From an uncultured Desulfovibrio sp. (GTDB taxonomy: Bacteria; Desulfobacterota; Desulfovibrionia; Desulfovibrionales; Desulfovibrionaceae), in assembly GCF_944327235.1 (NCBI RefSeq), contig NZ_CALVHE010000007.1, positions 1 through 57,985 on the forward strand: a stretch of DNA of 57,985 bases, read 5' to 3'. Positions 1-8,397 of this stretch are shown in pieces (positions within the stretch are counted from its first letter, which is position 1; every line of letters starts with the position of its first letter). A program made the position numbers and the translations under genes. The notes beneath the pieces are model-generated. The model did not search any database. It had not been told where the DNA came from and was given only the letters and a program-made list of their open reading frames with translations.

Positions 1-74
1 ATGTGCCGCCATATAGTCTCTCCTCAGTGTAAGTGAAGAGATTATAACACACTCTTTAATTTGACGACACTACC
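1..74 (-). mobile_element. End of an insertion sequence with the 5' tip of its transposase gene (window truncates it)
   Basis: Read on the minus strand this end gives a terminal repeat starting GTAGTGTCGTCAAATTAAA, a TTATAAT promoter-like box, a GAGGAG ribosome binding site and an ATG at 10-12 opening an ORF (M-A-A-H) that leaves the window. The same arrangement, with about four mismatches in 74 bases, is at the right edge in opposite orientation. A CTAG (74-77) abuts the terminal repeat at both ends. A CTAG-type target and short terminal repeats fit IS5-like elements, but the family is an inference because the transposase lies outside the window. Confidence 0.7.
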
Positions 75-193
75 TAGAAGAGCCCTCCGACGAAGATCAG
101 GAAAATAAGGAAACTCAAGACCTCAACCATGGATCGACCTCCTGTGCGGGGGATCCTTCCCCCGAAATATGCAGTGAATAGTGGTGACAGCCT
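75..193. other. Short intergenic stretch between the IS end and the Sel1-like gene
   Basis: No gene is supported here. The only structure seen is a GC hairpin at about 147-167 (GGGGG, loop, CCCCC) just past the stop codon of the leftward gene. It lacks a U-run, so it may be a weak terminator or 3' stem only. Confidence 0.4.
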
Positions 194-988
194 CTAGCGT
201 TTGTCGGGACGGGCTACGGTGCGCCGTCTGGGCTGTTGTGGCTCGCTCTCGAGGTTTTTGCAGAGGACGGACAGCTTTTTCCGGGCCGCTTTCAGAAGGT
301 TGCCGGTCTCATGCCGTCTGCGGGCATCCCAGGCCAGAAGGTTGCGTCTGGCCTGCGCGTGGAGGGCTTCTCCCCTGGCCTTGCAGGCATCGAGCTGCAT
401 TTTGGCCCGCTGGCTGGCCTCGCCGGCGAGTCCGCCGTATCCCTTCAGTTGCGCCATGTCGTCGGCGGAGAGTTTCACGTTCCGCCCGGCAGGGGCGTCT
501 TCATCCTCCCCATCCGCGCACAGCTCCTCACAGGCGGAGAAGATCAGGCTGGTGGCGGTCTTCTGGCCGGTCTCGTCCGGGAGCGCTCCCGACAGATAGA
601 GCCGGCAGAGATCATCGGCGGCGCAGGATCTGTTGCCGACTTCCATGCTCCGGCGGTAGCACATCTCGGCCCGCTCCATACTGGGCGGCTCCGTCCCGGC
701 GTAGAGTGTGGCCAGGTAATGCATGGCCAGGAGATCGCCCGCTTCCGCAAGCTGCACGTTCCAGAAAAGGGCCTCGCGGGAGGACGGGGAGGACGCATCG
801 AGCGGGGGATAAAGATGCATGGCGGGGTAATCGTCCGAATCTTCGATGTACAGATCCAGATTCTGGTAAAAGGACTCCTGAGCCTCGGTGTTGGACGCCT
901 TGAGCAGGGGCAGATACTCCTGAAAGCTCTCCGGGGGCGTAAAGGGGAGGTCATGCCCGCAGACGCAGAGCAGCGCGGCGGCCTCCAT
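194..988 (-). CDS. Hypothetical protein with Sel1/TPR-like repeats
   Basis: A 264-aa soluble protein. Its middle part (about residues 85-145) reads like Sel1-type helical repeats: a segment beginning AMHYLATLYAG is followed by a second one with CRLYLSGALPD. Such solenoids usually bind other proteins. The C-terminal 70 residues are Lys/Arg-rich and helical. The reading frame is open to 1105, but the upstream part overlaps a dispersed intergenic repeat, so I place the start at the ATG at 986-988. The ribosome binding site there is weak. The gene stands alone beside an IS end, which suggests accessory DNA. I do not recognise a specific function. Confidence 0.6.
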   Translation of the reverse strand: MEAAALLCVCGHDLPFTPPESFQEYLPLLKASNTEAQESFYQNLDLYIEDSDDYPAMHLYPPLDASSPSSREALFWNVQLAEAGDLLAMHYLATLYAGTEPPSMERAEMCYRRSMEVGNRSCAADDLCRLYLSGALPDETGQKTATSLIFSACEELCADGEDEDAPAGRNVKLSADDMAQLKGYGGLAGEASQRAKMQLDACKARGEALHAQARRNLLAWDARRRHETGNLLKAARKKLSVLCKNLESEPQQPRRRTVARPDKR

Positions 989-1066
989 GCCATCCCGGCT
1001 TCCGACGGAGCCGCTGCCCCGGAAGTGCTCGACCGCCCGCCCGCCGCCAGGCGGCCCTGCTGGCCT

Positions 1067-1170
1067 GGAGCGTCTTGCCGTTGAAAAAGGCAAGACGGGC
1101 GGCATAGCGTCGGAAAACGCGTTTTTCGCGAAGCATCAGGGCATAGGGGGGAACGCCGCGTGTTTCAACC
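1067..1170 (-). repeat. Dispersed multi-hairpin repeat, copy F (internally deleted)
   Basis: This is a shortened copy of the ~130-bp element described at 57769-57901. It keeps the end hairpin (CGTCTTGCC / GGCAAGACG around a GTTGAAAAA loop), the GGCGGCATAGCGTC segment and the ACGCGTTTTTCGCG segment. It lacks about 20 bp of the middle (the GCCCGGTCGAGACCAGGCG part of the full copy). Leftward ORFs running through here are repeat-derived and not credible genes. Confidence 0.7.
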
Positions 1171-1276
1171 GGGAAATACGCCATGCTGTCGTCCAATTCT
1201 CTTATGCCTGAGCCGCGTCGGCGGGTCAATGCGGCAGGCCTCCCCGACGTGGCGGGACGGCAGGCAAAAAGAAGGC

Positions 1277-1305
1277 TTTACAAGGCGTCGTTCGGCGGGT
1301 ATAAA
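1277..1305 (+). promoter_or_regulatory. Sigma-70-type promoter for panC-metK
   Basis: TTTACA (1277-1282), a 17-bp spacer and TATAAA (1300-1305) sit 34 bp before the panC ATG. They predict a short leader of roughly 25-30 nt. The rest of 1171-1339 shows no gene. Confidence 0.6.
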
Positions 1306-1339
1306 AAACTTCCCGTTAACAATATCACAAAACCTTGAT

Positions 1340-2188
1340 ATGCAGATATTGACATCACCTCAGGAGCTGGCGGCCCTCTGCCGCCAATGGCGCAAGGACG
1401 GCGAGCGTATCGCCCTCGTCCCGACCATGGGGTATTACCATGCCGGGCATGAATCCCTCATGGCGCGGGGGCGCGCGCTCGGCAGCAAGCTGGTGGTCAG
1501 CCTCTTCGTCAATCCGACCCAGTTCGGCCCCAATGAGGATCTGGCCGCCTATCCGCGCGACTATGAGCGGGATGCGGCCATCGCCCGCAAGCAGGGCGCG
1601 GATGTGCTCTTCATCCCCGAAGAGGGCAGCATGTACGCCCCGGATCACGCTACCTGGGTGGAAGTGCCGGACATGGCCCGTGGGCTGTGCGGGGCCAGCC
1701 GTCCCATCCACTTCCGCGGCGTCTGCACGGTGGTCATGAAACTGTTCTGGCTGGTGCAGCCGGATGTGGCCGTGTTCGGCCAGAAAGACTGGCAGCAGCA
1801 GGCCATCATCCGCCGTATGGTGCGGGACATGAACGTGCCGGTGCAGATCGAGACGCAGCCCACCATGCGCGAGGCTGACGGGCTGGCCATGTCGTCCCGC
1901 AATGTCTACATGACCGAGGCCGAACGCGCCCAGGCCCCGCAACTGCGGCAGGGCCTCGAGCTGGCCCGCCGTCTGGCGGCGCAGGGAGAGACCAGCGCCG
2001 CGCGCCTGCGGGATGCCGTGCTCCTCTACTGGGCCGAGCACCTGCCGCTGGGCCGTCTGGATTACCTGAGCGTGGTGGATGCCGACTCCCTGGAGCCGCT
2101 GGACACGCTCAACGGGCGCGGGCTCATGGCCTGTGCCGTGCATATGGGCAAGGCCCGCCTTATCGACAACATCCTTTTGCAAGACTAA
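1340..2188 (+). CDS. panC: Pantothenate synthetase
   Basis: Condenses beta-alanine with pantoate using ATP, the last step of pantothenate (vitamin B5, CoA precursor) synthesis in the cytoplasm. The 282-aa length is normal for PanC. The nucleotidyl-transferase HxGH motif is at H34-H37 in PTMGYYHAGH; the family more often has PTMGALHEGH. A GQKDWQQ segment and SSRNVYM, which match conserved PanC positions, follow. The start is the ATG at 1340, since upstream codons of the open frame are not PanC-like. The ribosome binding site is poor. The gene is followed 18 nt later by metK; panB is about 5 kb away on the same strand. Confidence 0.95.
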   Translation: MQILTSPQELAALCRQWRKDGERIALVPTMGYYHAGHESLMARGRALGSKLVVSLFVNPTQFGPNEDLAAYPRDYERDAAIARKQGADVLFIPEEGSMYAPDHATWVEVPDMARGLCGASRPIHFRGVCTVVMKLFWLVQPDVAVFGQKDWQQQAIIRRMVRDMNVPVQIETQPTMREADGLAMSSRNVYMTEAERAQAPQLRQGLELARRLAAQGETSAARLRDAVLLYWAEHLPLGRLDYLSVVDADSLEPLDTLNGRGLMACAVHMGKARLIDNILLQD

Positions 2189-2206
2189 TCCCGCAAGGAG
2201 ATACCC

Positions 2207-3379
2207 ATGCAGACCAAGGGCAAATACTTCTTTACCTCCGAGTCCGTTACCGAAGGTCATCCCGACAAGGTGGCCGACCAGATTTCCGACGCCGTGCTGG
2301 ATACCCTGCTGGCGCAGGACCCCGACGCGCACGTGGCGTGCGAAACGCTGGTGACCACCGGCATGGCCGTCATCGCCGGCGAGATCTCCACCAAGGGATA
2401 CGCCGACCTGCCGCACGTGGTGCGCGAGACCATCCGCAACATCGGCTACACCAGCTCGGACATGGGCTTTGACGCCGACACCTGCGCCGTGCTGTCCTCC
2501 ATCGACCATCAGTCCCCGGACATCGCGCAGGGCGTCAAGCGCGCCGCTCCCGAAGAGCAGGGCGCGGGCGACCAGGGCATGATGTTCGGCTTTGCCTGCT
2601 CCGAAACGCCCACCCTCATGCCGGCCCCCATCTTCTGGGCGCATCAGCTCTCGCAGCAGCTCACCCGCGTGCGCAAGGACGGCACCGTGCCCTTCTTCCG
2701 TCCTGACGGCAAGACGCAGGTCTCCTTTGAATATCAGGACGGCAAGCCCGTGCGCATCAATAACGTGGTGGTCTCCACCCAGCACGCGGCCAGCGCCTCG
2801 CAGGACGACATCATCGAGGCCGTGAAAAAGCACGTCATCCGCCCCGTGCTCGAGCCTTCCGGCTATTTCAATGAGAAGGATTGCGAGATCTTCATCAACA
2901 CCACCGGCCGTTTCGTGGTGGGCGGTCCCATGGGCGACTGCGGTCTGACCGGCCGCAAGATCATCCAGGACACCTACGGCGGCAGCGGTCATCACGGCGG
3001 CGGCGCCTTCTCCGGCAAGGACGCTTCCAAGGTGGACCGTTCCGGTGCCTACATGGCCCGCTACATCGCCAAGAACGTGGTGGCCGCCGGTCTGGCTCCG
3101 GTCTGCGAAGTGCAGATCGCCTACTGCATCGGCGTGGCTGATCCGGTGAGCGTGCTCGTGTCCTCGCAGGGTAGCGGCGATGTGCCGGACGAAGTGCTGA
3201 CCAAGGCCGTGCGCGAAGTGTTCGACATGCGCCCCTACTTCATCACCAAGCGTCTGGATCTCAAGCGTCCCATCTACTCCAAGACGGCCTGCTACGGCCA
3301 CTTCGGACGCGAACTGCCCGAATTCAGCTGGGAAAAGACCGACGCCGTGGCCGATCTGCGCACGGCCGCCAAGGTCTAG
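2207..3379 (+). CDS. metK: S-adenosylmethionine synthetase
   Basis: Makes S-adenosylmethionine from methionine and ATP, releasing phosphate and pyrophosphate. The 390-aa protein has the usual three-part MetK layout: the N-terminal segment [17 protein letters not shown] (ATP-binding His and Asp), the flexible-loop region, and [15 protein letters not shown], a family signature. It starts at an ATG with a clear AAGGAG site. It is likely cotranscribed with panC from the promoter at 1277, since the gap is only 18 nt. A strong terminator follows. There is no room for a SAM riboswitch directly upstream. Confidence 0.97.
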   Translation: MQTKGKYFFTSESVTEGHPDKVADQISDAVLDTLLAQDPDAHVACETLVTTGMAVIAGEISTKGYADLPHVVRETIRNIGYTSSDMGFDADTCAVLSSIDHQSPDIAQGVKRAAPEEQGAGDQGMMFGFACSETPTLMPAPIFWAHQLSQQLTRVRKDGTVPFFRPDGKTQVSFEYQDGKPVRINNVVVSTQHAASASQDDIIEAVKKHVIRPVLEPSGYFNEKDCEIFINTTGRFVVGGPMGDCGLTGRKIIQDTYGGSGHHGGGAFSGKDASKVDRSGAYMARYIAKNVVAAGLAPVCEVQIAYCIGVADPVSVLVSSQGSGDVPDEVLTKAVREVFDMRPYFITKRLDLKRPIYSKTACYGHFGRELPEFSWEKTDAVADLRTAAKV

Positions 3380-3403
3380 TCCTCTCCGCCTTTCGGTCGT
3401 CAT

Positions 3404-3434
3404 GCCTCGCCCCTCCGGGGGCGAGGCTTTTTTC
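3404..3434 (+). terminator. Rho-independent terminator after metK
   Basis: GCCTCGCCCC, a short loop, GGGGCGAGGC and a run of T's, 25 nt after the metK stop. Confidence 0.9.
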
Positions 3435-3478
3435 TGCGGTCCCGCCCGCGCGGAGTCGATATCATCGAGAGGGCTTCC

Positions 3479-4201
3479 ATGATGCCATCCTCCCCGTTGC
3501 CCCCCTCGCGGCCCAGTCTGCTGGACAGTCTGGCCCATGCCGCCCTGGCGCGCGCCTGTGCGGCCTTCCGTCAGTCCGGCGCGGAGATCTCCGCGCTGCC
3601 TCCCGTGCTGGTGGACGCCACCCTCGGCAATGGGCACGATGCCGCCTTCCTGTTGTCCTGTGCGCCGCCGGAGGCATTGCTGCTGGGGGTGGACATCCAG
3701 CAGCAAGCCGTCCAGGCGGCGACGGAACGTCTTGCGTCGGCCCGGCGGGAGCGTCCGGACTGCCGGGTGCAAATTTTTTGCCGCGGCCATCAGGAGTTGC
3801 CCCTGATCTGGGCGGGATTGCCGCCGGAAGAGCGGCAACGCCCCTTGCTGGCAGGCGTATTCAATCTGGGCTGGCTTCCGGGCGGGGACAGGGCCTGCCT
3901 TACGCAGGCGGATACGACGCTCACGGCACTGGATTTCCTGCTGGAACGACTCATGCCGCAGGGCTGCCTCAGCGTGCATTGCTATACGGGCAATGACGGC
4001 GGCCCGGAGGAAGAGCGCGCCGTGCTGCGGCGGGCCGCGGCTTTGCCGCCGCGCCGCTGGCGGGTCGTGCACTGCCGGGACGCCAACCGGGAAGCCTCCG
4101 GCGGGCGGGCGGAAAGCCTCATCCTCATGGAACGTCTGCCGGTTTCCCGACGAGAGTTGCGTCACGAAGCCTTCTACCAGACCCCGGTCGAGGAAGTATG
4201 A
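3479..4201 (+). CDS. mnmM: Class I SAM-dependent methyltransferase, YtqB/MnmM-like
   Basis: A 240-aa protein of the rRNA_methylase/YtqB family. The SAM-binding glycine loop is DATLGNGHD (46-54), and the family-specific FNLGWLPGGD is at 128-137. Bacillus YtqB (MnmM) methylates the wobble uridine side chain of some tRNAs; applying that role here is inference from family. The start ATG follows GAGAGGG. An ATG one codon further in is equally possible. The gene sits alone between the metK terminator and an AT-rich regulatory stretch, downstream of the SAM-producing gene. The mnmE gene for the same tRNA position is elsewhere in the window. Confidence 0.75.
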   Translation: MMPSSPLPPSRPSLLDSLAHAALARACAAFRQSGAEISALPPVLVDATLGNGHDAAFLLSCAPPEALLLGVDIQQQAVQAATERLASARRERPDCRVQIFCRGHQELPLIWAGLPPEERQRPLLAGVFNLGWLPGGDRACLTQADTTLTALDFLLERLMPQGCLSVHCYTGNDGGPEEERAVLRRAAALPPRRWRVVHCRDANREASGGRAESLILMERLPVSRRELRHEAFYQTPVEEV

Positions 4202-4352
4202 CGGGGGATGGTTCAAAAATTTTTCTAGAGATTTCCGTGACAACGGGGAGGGCTAGAAAAAAGTTAAAAAAATTGTACGTTAATTGCTGGGGATATAAAA
4301 TTAAAAGTTAATAAAATAAGTGTGTTAATTTGTTAGGCCGCTAGGGTTTTAC

Positions 4353-4369
4353 TTGGCATGACATTTGCT
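4353..4369 (+). promoter_or_regulatory. Sigma-54-type (-24/-12) promoter
   Basis: TTGGCATGACATTTGCT has the GG and GC pairs 12 bp apart and matches TTGGCA and TTGC of the RpoN consensus. It lies at the end of an AT-rich stretch (4205-4380), unlike the surrounding GC-rich DNA, which would suit activator or IHF binding. A terminator hairpin follows within about 45 nt. Confidence 0.65.
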
Positions 4370-4410
4370 AGAATAAAAGTACCTTCCTTTCTTAAACTGA
4401 CAGTTCTCCA

Positions 4411-4441
4411 ACCGGCCTGCCGCCCCAGCAGGCCGTTTTCC
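4411..4441 (+). terminator. Terminator-like hairpin in the leader of the ThrE-like genes
   Basis: CGGCCTG, a 9-nt loop, CAGGCCG and TTTTCCTTTT lie between the sigma-54-like promoter and the GTG start at 4482. It would end a transcript of roughly 60 nt starting near 4381, so it may act as an attenuator or mark a small RNA. Confidence 0.6.
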
Positions 4442-4481
4442 TTTTCGGCGGGGCAGCCTTGCATAGGGAAGCGGAGGCAGC

Positions 4482-5267
4482 GTGGCAACGGAACGGCAGA
4501 CGCCGTCGGATGTGCGGCGGGTGAGCGAATTCTTGCAGACTTTCTGCGTCGTCATGCTGGCAGGCGGCGCACAGACCTTGCGCGTGGAGCGCAATGCCCG
4601 TCGCATCGGCACGGCCTACGGCATGGCGGTGGAGCTGGCCATGTTCTCCCGCCACATCATGCTGACGGTCAGCGACGGCGCGAGCGGCGAAACATGTACC
4701 GCGGTCCGTTCCCTGCCGGCGGGCGGCCCGAACTTCACGCGTGTGCAGGCACTCAATGCGCTGGGCTGGCGCATGGTCAATGAGCACCTCCCGCTGGAGG
4801 ACGCCTGGCGGGAGGTGGAACATATCCTGTCGCTGCCTTCCGTGCCGCCGCTACGGCTCTGTCTGCTTGTGGCCTGCGCCAATGCCGCCTTTTGCCGTTT
4901 GTTCGACGGGGATGCCGTGGCCATGCTGCTGGTCTTCGTGGCGACCCTCATCGGTTTCAGCGTGCGGCAGGCATTGAGCCGGGTGGGCATGAATCCCAAG
5001 ATCGTCTATCTGTGTGCCGCCTTCTGCGCCTCGCTGACGGCCTCCTGCGGGGTCGTCTGGCAGTTGGGGACGACACCGCAGACCGCGCTTGGGGTCAGCG
5101 TGCTCTTCCTCATCCCCGGCATCCCGCTGATCAATGCCGTACAGGACATCCTGGACGGGCATGTGCTCATGGGCATCGTTCGTGCCGTACAGGCGGGTAT
5201 GCTCATCGCCGCCATCGCGCTCGGTCTGTCGCTGACCATGCTGCTGGTGGAGGGGGCGGGCGTATGA
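4482..5267 (+). CDS. Threonine/serine exporter family protein, large (YjjP/ThrE N-terminal type) subunit
   Basis: A 261-aa membrane protein. A cytoplasmic N-terminal domain (about 1-125) holds RVERNARRIGTAYGM and VNEHLPLEDA, typical of the ThrE/YjjP domain. About five hydrophobic helices follow (VPPLRLCLLVACANAAF onward). In this family the N-terminal and C-terminal halves are separate genes (YjjP and YjjB) or fused (ThrE). Known members export threonine/serine or dicarboxylates such as succinate; the substrate here cannot be read. The start is GTG after GCGGAGG. The stop overlaps the next ATG (ATGA), so the two halves are translationally coupled. A sigma-54-like promoter and a hairpin lie upstream. 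Confidence 0.8.
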   Translation: MATERQTPSDVRRVSEFLQTFCVVMLAGGAQTLRVERNARRIGTAYGMAVELAMFSRHIMLTVSDGASGETCTAVRSLPAGGPNFTRVQALNALGWRMVNEHLPLEDAWREVEHILSLPSVPPLRLCLLVACANAAFCRLFDGDAVAMLLVFVATLIGFSVRQALSRVGMNPKIVYLCAAFCASLTASCGVVWQLGTTPQTALGVSVLFLIPGIPLINAVQDILDGHVLMGIVRAVQAGMLIAAIALGLSLTMLLVEGAGV

Positions 5268-5821
5268 GCGACTTTTTGCTGCTGGCGGGCAAAGTGGCGG
5301 CGGACGGCCTGTTCGCCGTGGTGGCCTGCATCGGCTTTGCCCTCATCTCCAATGCCTCGCGTCCGGTCTGCCTGATGGCGGGCCTGCTGGCGGGGCTGGG
5401 GCACGCCACGCGTTATGTGCTGCTGCATCTGGGGATGGGGATCACCTCTGCCTCGCTCTGCGCGGCCACGCTCGTCTCCTTCTGCAGCATGTTCTGTGCG
5501 CGCCGCTGGCATACGCCGGCGGAGTTTTACGCCTTCCCGGCCCTGCTGCCCATGATCCCCGGCATGTACGCTTACCGGACCATCCTGGCCACCATGCATT
5601 TCCTGTCCGCCGCGGAACCGTCCGCCCGCGAGGCCCTGCTGGTGGAGATCGCCTATAATGCCCTGACCACCTGCTGCGTCATGGGAGCGCTGGTCATCGG
5701 GGCCATCGTGCCTCTGTTCGCCCTGCATGAGGAATCTCCGCTCGCGCGCTGGCGTCACCACAGGACCGCCGGGCCGGAAGGCGGCGACGCGGAGCACGGC
5801 GGCGGGGCGCGGCAGGACTGA
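5264..5821 (+). CDS. Threonine/serine exporter family protein, small (YjjB/ThrE C-terminal type) subunit
   Basis: A 185-aa protein with about five transmembrane helices. It carries PALLPMIPGMYAYR, the conserved segment of the YjjB/ThrE C-terminal domain. It is the partner of the preceding gene, overlapping it by 4 nt, and both are needed for export in known YjjPB systems. The C-terminal 30 residues are hydrophilic. The start is the ATG at 5264; the longer upstream open frame lies inside the other subunit. A terminator follows directly. Confidence 0.8.
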   Translation: MSDFLLLAGKVAADGLFAVVACIGFALISNASRPVCLMAGLLAGLGHATRYVLLHLGMGITSASLCAATLVSFCSMFCARRWHTPAEFYAFPALLPMIPGMYAYRTILATMHFLSAAEPSAREALLVEIAYNALTTCCVMGALVIGAIVPLFALHEESPLARWRHHRTAGPEGGDAEHGGGARQD

Positions 5822-5822
5822 G

Positions 5823-5854
5823 GCCGTCCCCCATAGCGACGGCGTTTTTTTTGC
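5823..5854 (+). terminator. Rho-independent terminator after the exporter pair
   Basis: GCCGTC, loop, GACGGC and an eight-T run begin right after the stop codon. Confidence 0.85.
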
Positions 5855-5980
5855 CTTTTCACGCGGCCTGTGGTACTGCCTGTGCGCTATGGGCGACAGA
5901 TCACGCCGGTCGGCCGCAGCGCTTCGCGCCGTGGTCGCCGGACGCGCCTGTTGCCGGATCTTTTTTGGAGGATGTCCCCC

Positions 5981-6844
5981 ATGTCCAAGCCAGCTTTTCT
6001 TGCGTCCGAATACGCCCCGGCCGCGCCGGAGGCCGCCGCCTTCCACATCATCCCCGCGCCGCTGGAGCAGAGCGTCTCCTACGGCGGCGGCACGGCCCGC
6101 GGGCCGCAGGCCATCCTGGAAGCTTCCCAGCAGCTCGAAGCCTGGGACGGCTGCAGCGCCCCGGGCGAAGGAGGCTTCTACACCGCTCCGGCCATCCCCT
6201 GCTCCGGTCCTGTGGAAACGGTGCTGGAGCGCATAGAGGCCGCCGTGCGCGAAGCCCTGGCTTGCCGGGCCTGTCCGGTACTGCTGGGCGGCGAGCATAC
6301 CGTGACGCTGGGGGCCCTGCGGGCGCTGGCGGCCGAAGGGGAGCCTTTCGGCGTCGTGCAGTTCGACGCCCATGCCGATCTGCGGCCCAGCTATGAAGGG
6401 TCCATCTATTCCCATGCCTGCGTCATGCATCGGGCCGTGGCGGATCTCGGTTTGCCGCTGGCGCAGTTCGCCGTGCGGGACATGAGCCGCGAGGAGGTCG
6501 CCGTCCGGCGGCAGTACGGCGTCGTCTGCCATGATGCGGACGCGCTTGCCCGTGAGGGACTGCCGGACAGTCCGCTGCCGGAGGACTTCCCGCGCCGGAT
6601 CTATATCTCCTTCGATGTGGACGGCTTCGACGCCTCTCTCATGCCTGCCACGGGGACGCCGTCCCCCGGCGGCCTGTTCTGGCATCAGGCCATGCGGATA
6701 CTGGAAGCCTGCCTGCGCGGGCGTACGGTCGTGGGGCTGGATGTGGTGGAACTGGCTCCCATCCCCGGTCTGCATCATGCGGACTTCACCGCCGCCAAGC
6801 TCGTGCACAGCCTCATGGGTTTCGCTCAACGGGCCGGGAGATAG
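5981..6844 (+). CDS. speB: Agmatinase-type ureohydrolase
   Basis: A 287-aa member of the arginase/agmatinase family; it probably cleaves agmatine to putrescine and urea. All dimanganese ligands are visible: H106 in GGEHT, D129/H131/D133 in FDAHADLRP, and D212/D214 in [10 protein letters not shown]. The length fits agmatinase. The start is the ATG at 5981 with GGAGG well spaced; the ATG at 5972 is too close to that site. No other polyamine gene is adjacent, so formiminoglutamase or guanidinobutyrase activity cannot be excluded. An acetyltransferase gene begins 5 nt downstream. Confidence 0.85.
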   Translation: MSKPAFLASEYAPAAPEAAAFHIIPAPLEQSVSYGGGTARGPQAILEASQQLEAWDGCSAPGEGGFYTAPAIPCSGPVETVLERIEAAVREALACRACPVLLGGEHTVTLGALRALAAEGEPFGVVQFDAHADLRPSYEGSIYSHACVMHRAVADLGLPLAQFAVRDMSREEVAVRRQYGVVCHDADALAREGLPDSPLPEDFPRRIYISFDVDGFDASLMPATGTPSPGGLFWHQAMRILEACLRGRTVVGLDVVELAPIPGLHHADFTAAKLVHSLMGFAQRAGR

Positions 6845-6849
6845 GTGGC

Positions 6850-7500
6850 GTGCCCCTGTTCGATTCTCCCTTTGAAGGCATGACGCTGGCCGGACGGGTA
6901 CGCAATCCCAATATCCGGGTGGGGCGGCACAGCTATTATTCGGGCTATTACCACGGGCATGATTTTGACGACTGCGCCCGCTACCTGGCCGCCGACCGCG
7001 ACGATGTGGACAAGCTCATCATCGGCAGCTTCTGTTCCATCGGCAGCGGGGCAAGCTTCATCATGGCCGGCAATCAGGGACACCGCACCGACTGGATAGC
7101 GACCTTCCCCTTTTACTACATGCGGGACGAGGACGCCTTTGCGGCGGCGGTGGACGGCTTTCGTCGGGCGGGGGACACCGTCATCGGCAACGACGTCTGG
7201 ATCGGTTCCGAAGCCATGATCATGCCCGGCGTACAGGTGGGCAACGGGGCGGTCATCGCCGCCCGTGCGGTGGTCACCCGGTCCGTGCCCGCCTACACGA
7301 TCGTGGCGGGACCCCCCGCACGCGCCGTACGCAAACGTTTTGACGACGAGCAATGCGCCCTGCTCGAGGAGATGCAGTGGTCGGAGTGGCCGTTGGAGCG
7401 CATCCGGGAAGCCATGCCGATGCTGTGCGCCTCCGATGTCCGCAAGTTGTATGCCTTTTGGGACAAGGGGCGCTTTTCCGCCTCGCAAAAAGGAGAGTGA
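6850..7500 (+). CDS. CatB-related O-acetyltransferase (hexapeptide repeat)
   Basis: A 216-aa left-handed beta-helix acetyltransferase of the xenobiotic/chloramphenicol type B group. The catalytic His is probably H78 in GNQGHRTDW, and hexapeptide turns occupy about 110-145 ([18 protein letters not shown]). These enzymes use acetyl-CoA; many chromosomal members act on unknown substrates, so drug resistance is not established. The start is GTG at 6850 after AGGTGG, only 5 nt after speB. The stop is 1 nt before panB, so speB-cat-panB form one transcription unit. Confidence 0.85.
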   Translation: MPLFDSPFEGMTLAGRVRNPNIRVGRHSYYSGYYHGHDFDDCARYLAADRDDVDKLIIGSFCSIGSGASFIMAGNQGHRTDWIATFPFYYMRDEDAFAAAVDGFRRAGDTVIGNDVWIGSEAMIMPGVQVGNGAVIAARAVVTRSVPAYTIVAGPPARAVRKRFDDEQCALLEEMQWSEWPLERIREAMPMLCASDVRKLYAFWDKGRFSASQKGE

Positions 7501-7501
7501 G

Positions 7502-8326
7502 ATGAAGGAGACCGCCGTGACCTTCCGCGCCGCCAAGGGGCAGCGCAAATTGTCCATGTTGACGGCCTACGACTACACCACCGCCCGGCTCATGGAGCAG
7601 AGCGGAGTGGATGCCCTGCTGGTCGGGGATTCGCTGGGCATGGTGATGCTTGGTCATGCCGATACCCTTTCCGTCACCATGGAGGACATGATCCGGCATT
7701 GCGCCGCCGTGGCCCGGGGCAGCGAACGTCCCCTGCTGGTCTGCGACATGCCGTTCATGAGCTATCAGCTCTCGCCGGAACAGGCGTGCGCCAATGCCGG
7801 CCGTCTGGTCAAGGAAGGTCGGGCGCAGGCCGTCAAGCTGGAGGGCGGCGCGGAATTTGCGGAACATGTGCGGGCCATCGTGCGGGCCTCCATCCCGGTC
7901 ATGGGGCATATCGGTCTGACGCCGCAGTCCGTGCACGCGCTCGGCGGTTTCAAGGTGCAGGGCAAAGCGCCCGAAGCGGCCCAGAAGCTGCTGGACGATG
8001 CCCGCGCGCTGGAGGTGGCGGGAGCCTTTGCGCTGGTGCTGGAATGTGTGCCCGCCCCGCTGGCCCGGCGGATCAGCGAGGCGGTGACCATCCCCACCAT
8101 CGGCATCGGGGCCGGGCCGGATTGTGACGGACAGGTGCTGGTCTGGCAGGACATGCTGGGCATGGTGGACGGCATGTCCCCCCGGTTCGTCCGTCATTTT
8201 GCCGAGTGCGGCACGGACATGCGCGCGGCCTTTTCCGCCTATGTGCAGGCTGTGCGGGACGGCAGCTTCCCGGCGGAAGAGCATTGCTTCACCATGGATG
8301 GAGCCGTGCTCGACAAGCTTTATTGA
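7502..8326 (+). CDS. panB: 3-methyl-2-oxobutanoate hydroxymethyltransferase (ketopantoate synthase)
   Basis: Transfers a hydroxymethyl group from 5,10-methylene-tetrahydrofolate to alpha-ketoisovalerate, the first committed step to pantothenate. The 274-aa protein shows [24 protein letters not shown] (metal-binding Asp), [14 protein letters not shown] and IPTIGIGAG, all PanB signatures. The start ATG at 7502 has AAAGGAG. It is cotranscribed with the preceding acetyltransferase rather than with panC, so the pathway is split into two units in this window. No terminator was seen in the 71-bp convergent gap after it. Confidence 0.96.
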   Translation: MKETAVTFRAAKGQRKLSMLTAYDYTTARLMEQSGVDALLVGDSLGMVMLGHADTLSVTMEDMIRHCAAVARGSERPLLVCDMPFMSYQLSPEQACANAGRLVKEGRAQAVKLEGGAEFAEHVRAIVRASIPVMGHIGLTPQSVHALGGFKVQGKAPEAAQKLLDDARALEVAGAFALVLECVPAPLARRISEAVTIPTIGIGAGPDCDGQVLVWQDMLGMVDGMSPRFVRHFAECGTDMRAAFSAYVQAVRDGSFPAEEHCFTMDGAVLDKLY

Positions 8327-8397
8327 CGTATCCGCTGACGGAGCGGGCAGCCGTGCGGGCCTTCCGCCGCTGTCCGTTCCCGTTGCGGGCGTGCCGT

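Noticed and set aside
951..1229. A 92-codon leftward ORF at the left end
   Set aside because: Most of it is translated dispersed repeat (copy F); similar reading frames occur in other copies.
1160..1339. An N-terminal extension of panC
   Set aside because: The added 60 codons cross the panC promoter and have no PanC similarity; the ATG at 1340 gives the normal length.
2189..2206. SAM riboswitch before metK
   Set aside because: The gap to panC is only 18 nt, and no such structure is seen upstream of panC.
1355..4243. A 962-codon leftward open frame
   Set aside because: It is antisense to panC, metK and the methyltransferase. GC-rich third positions leave the opposite strand open; the rightward proteins have all family motifs.
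5006..6829. A 607-codon leftward open frame
   Set aside because: Antisense to the exporter pair and agmatinase; no motif seen.
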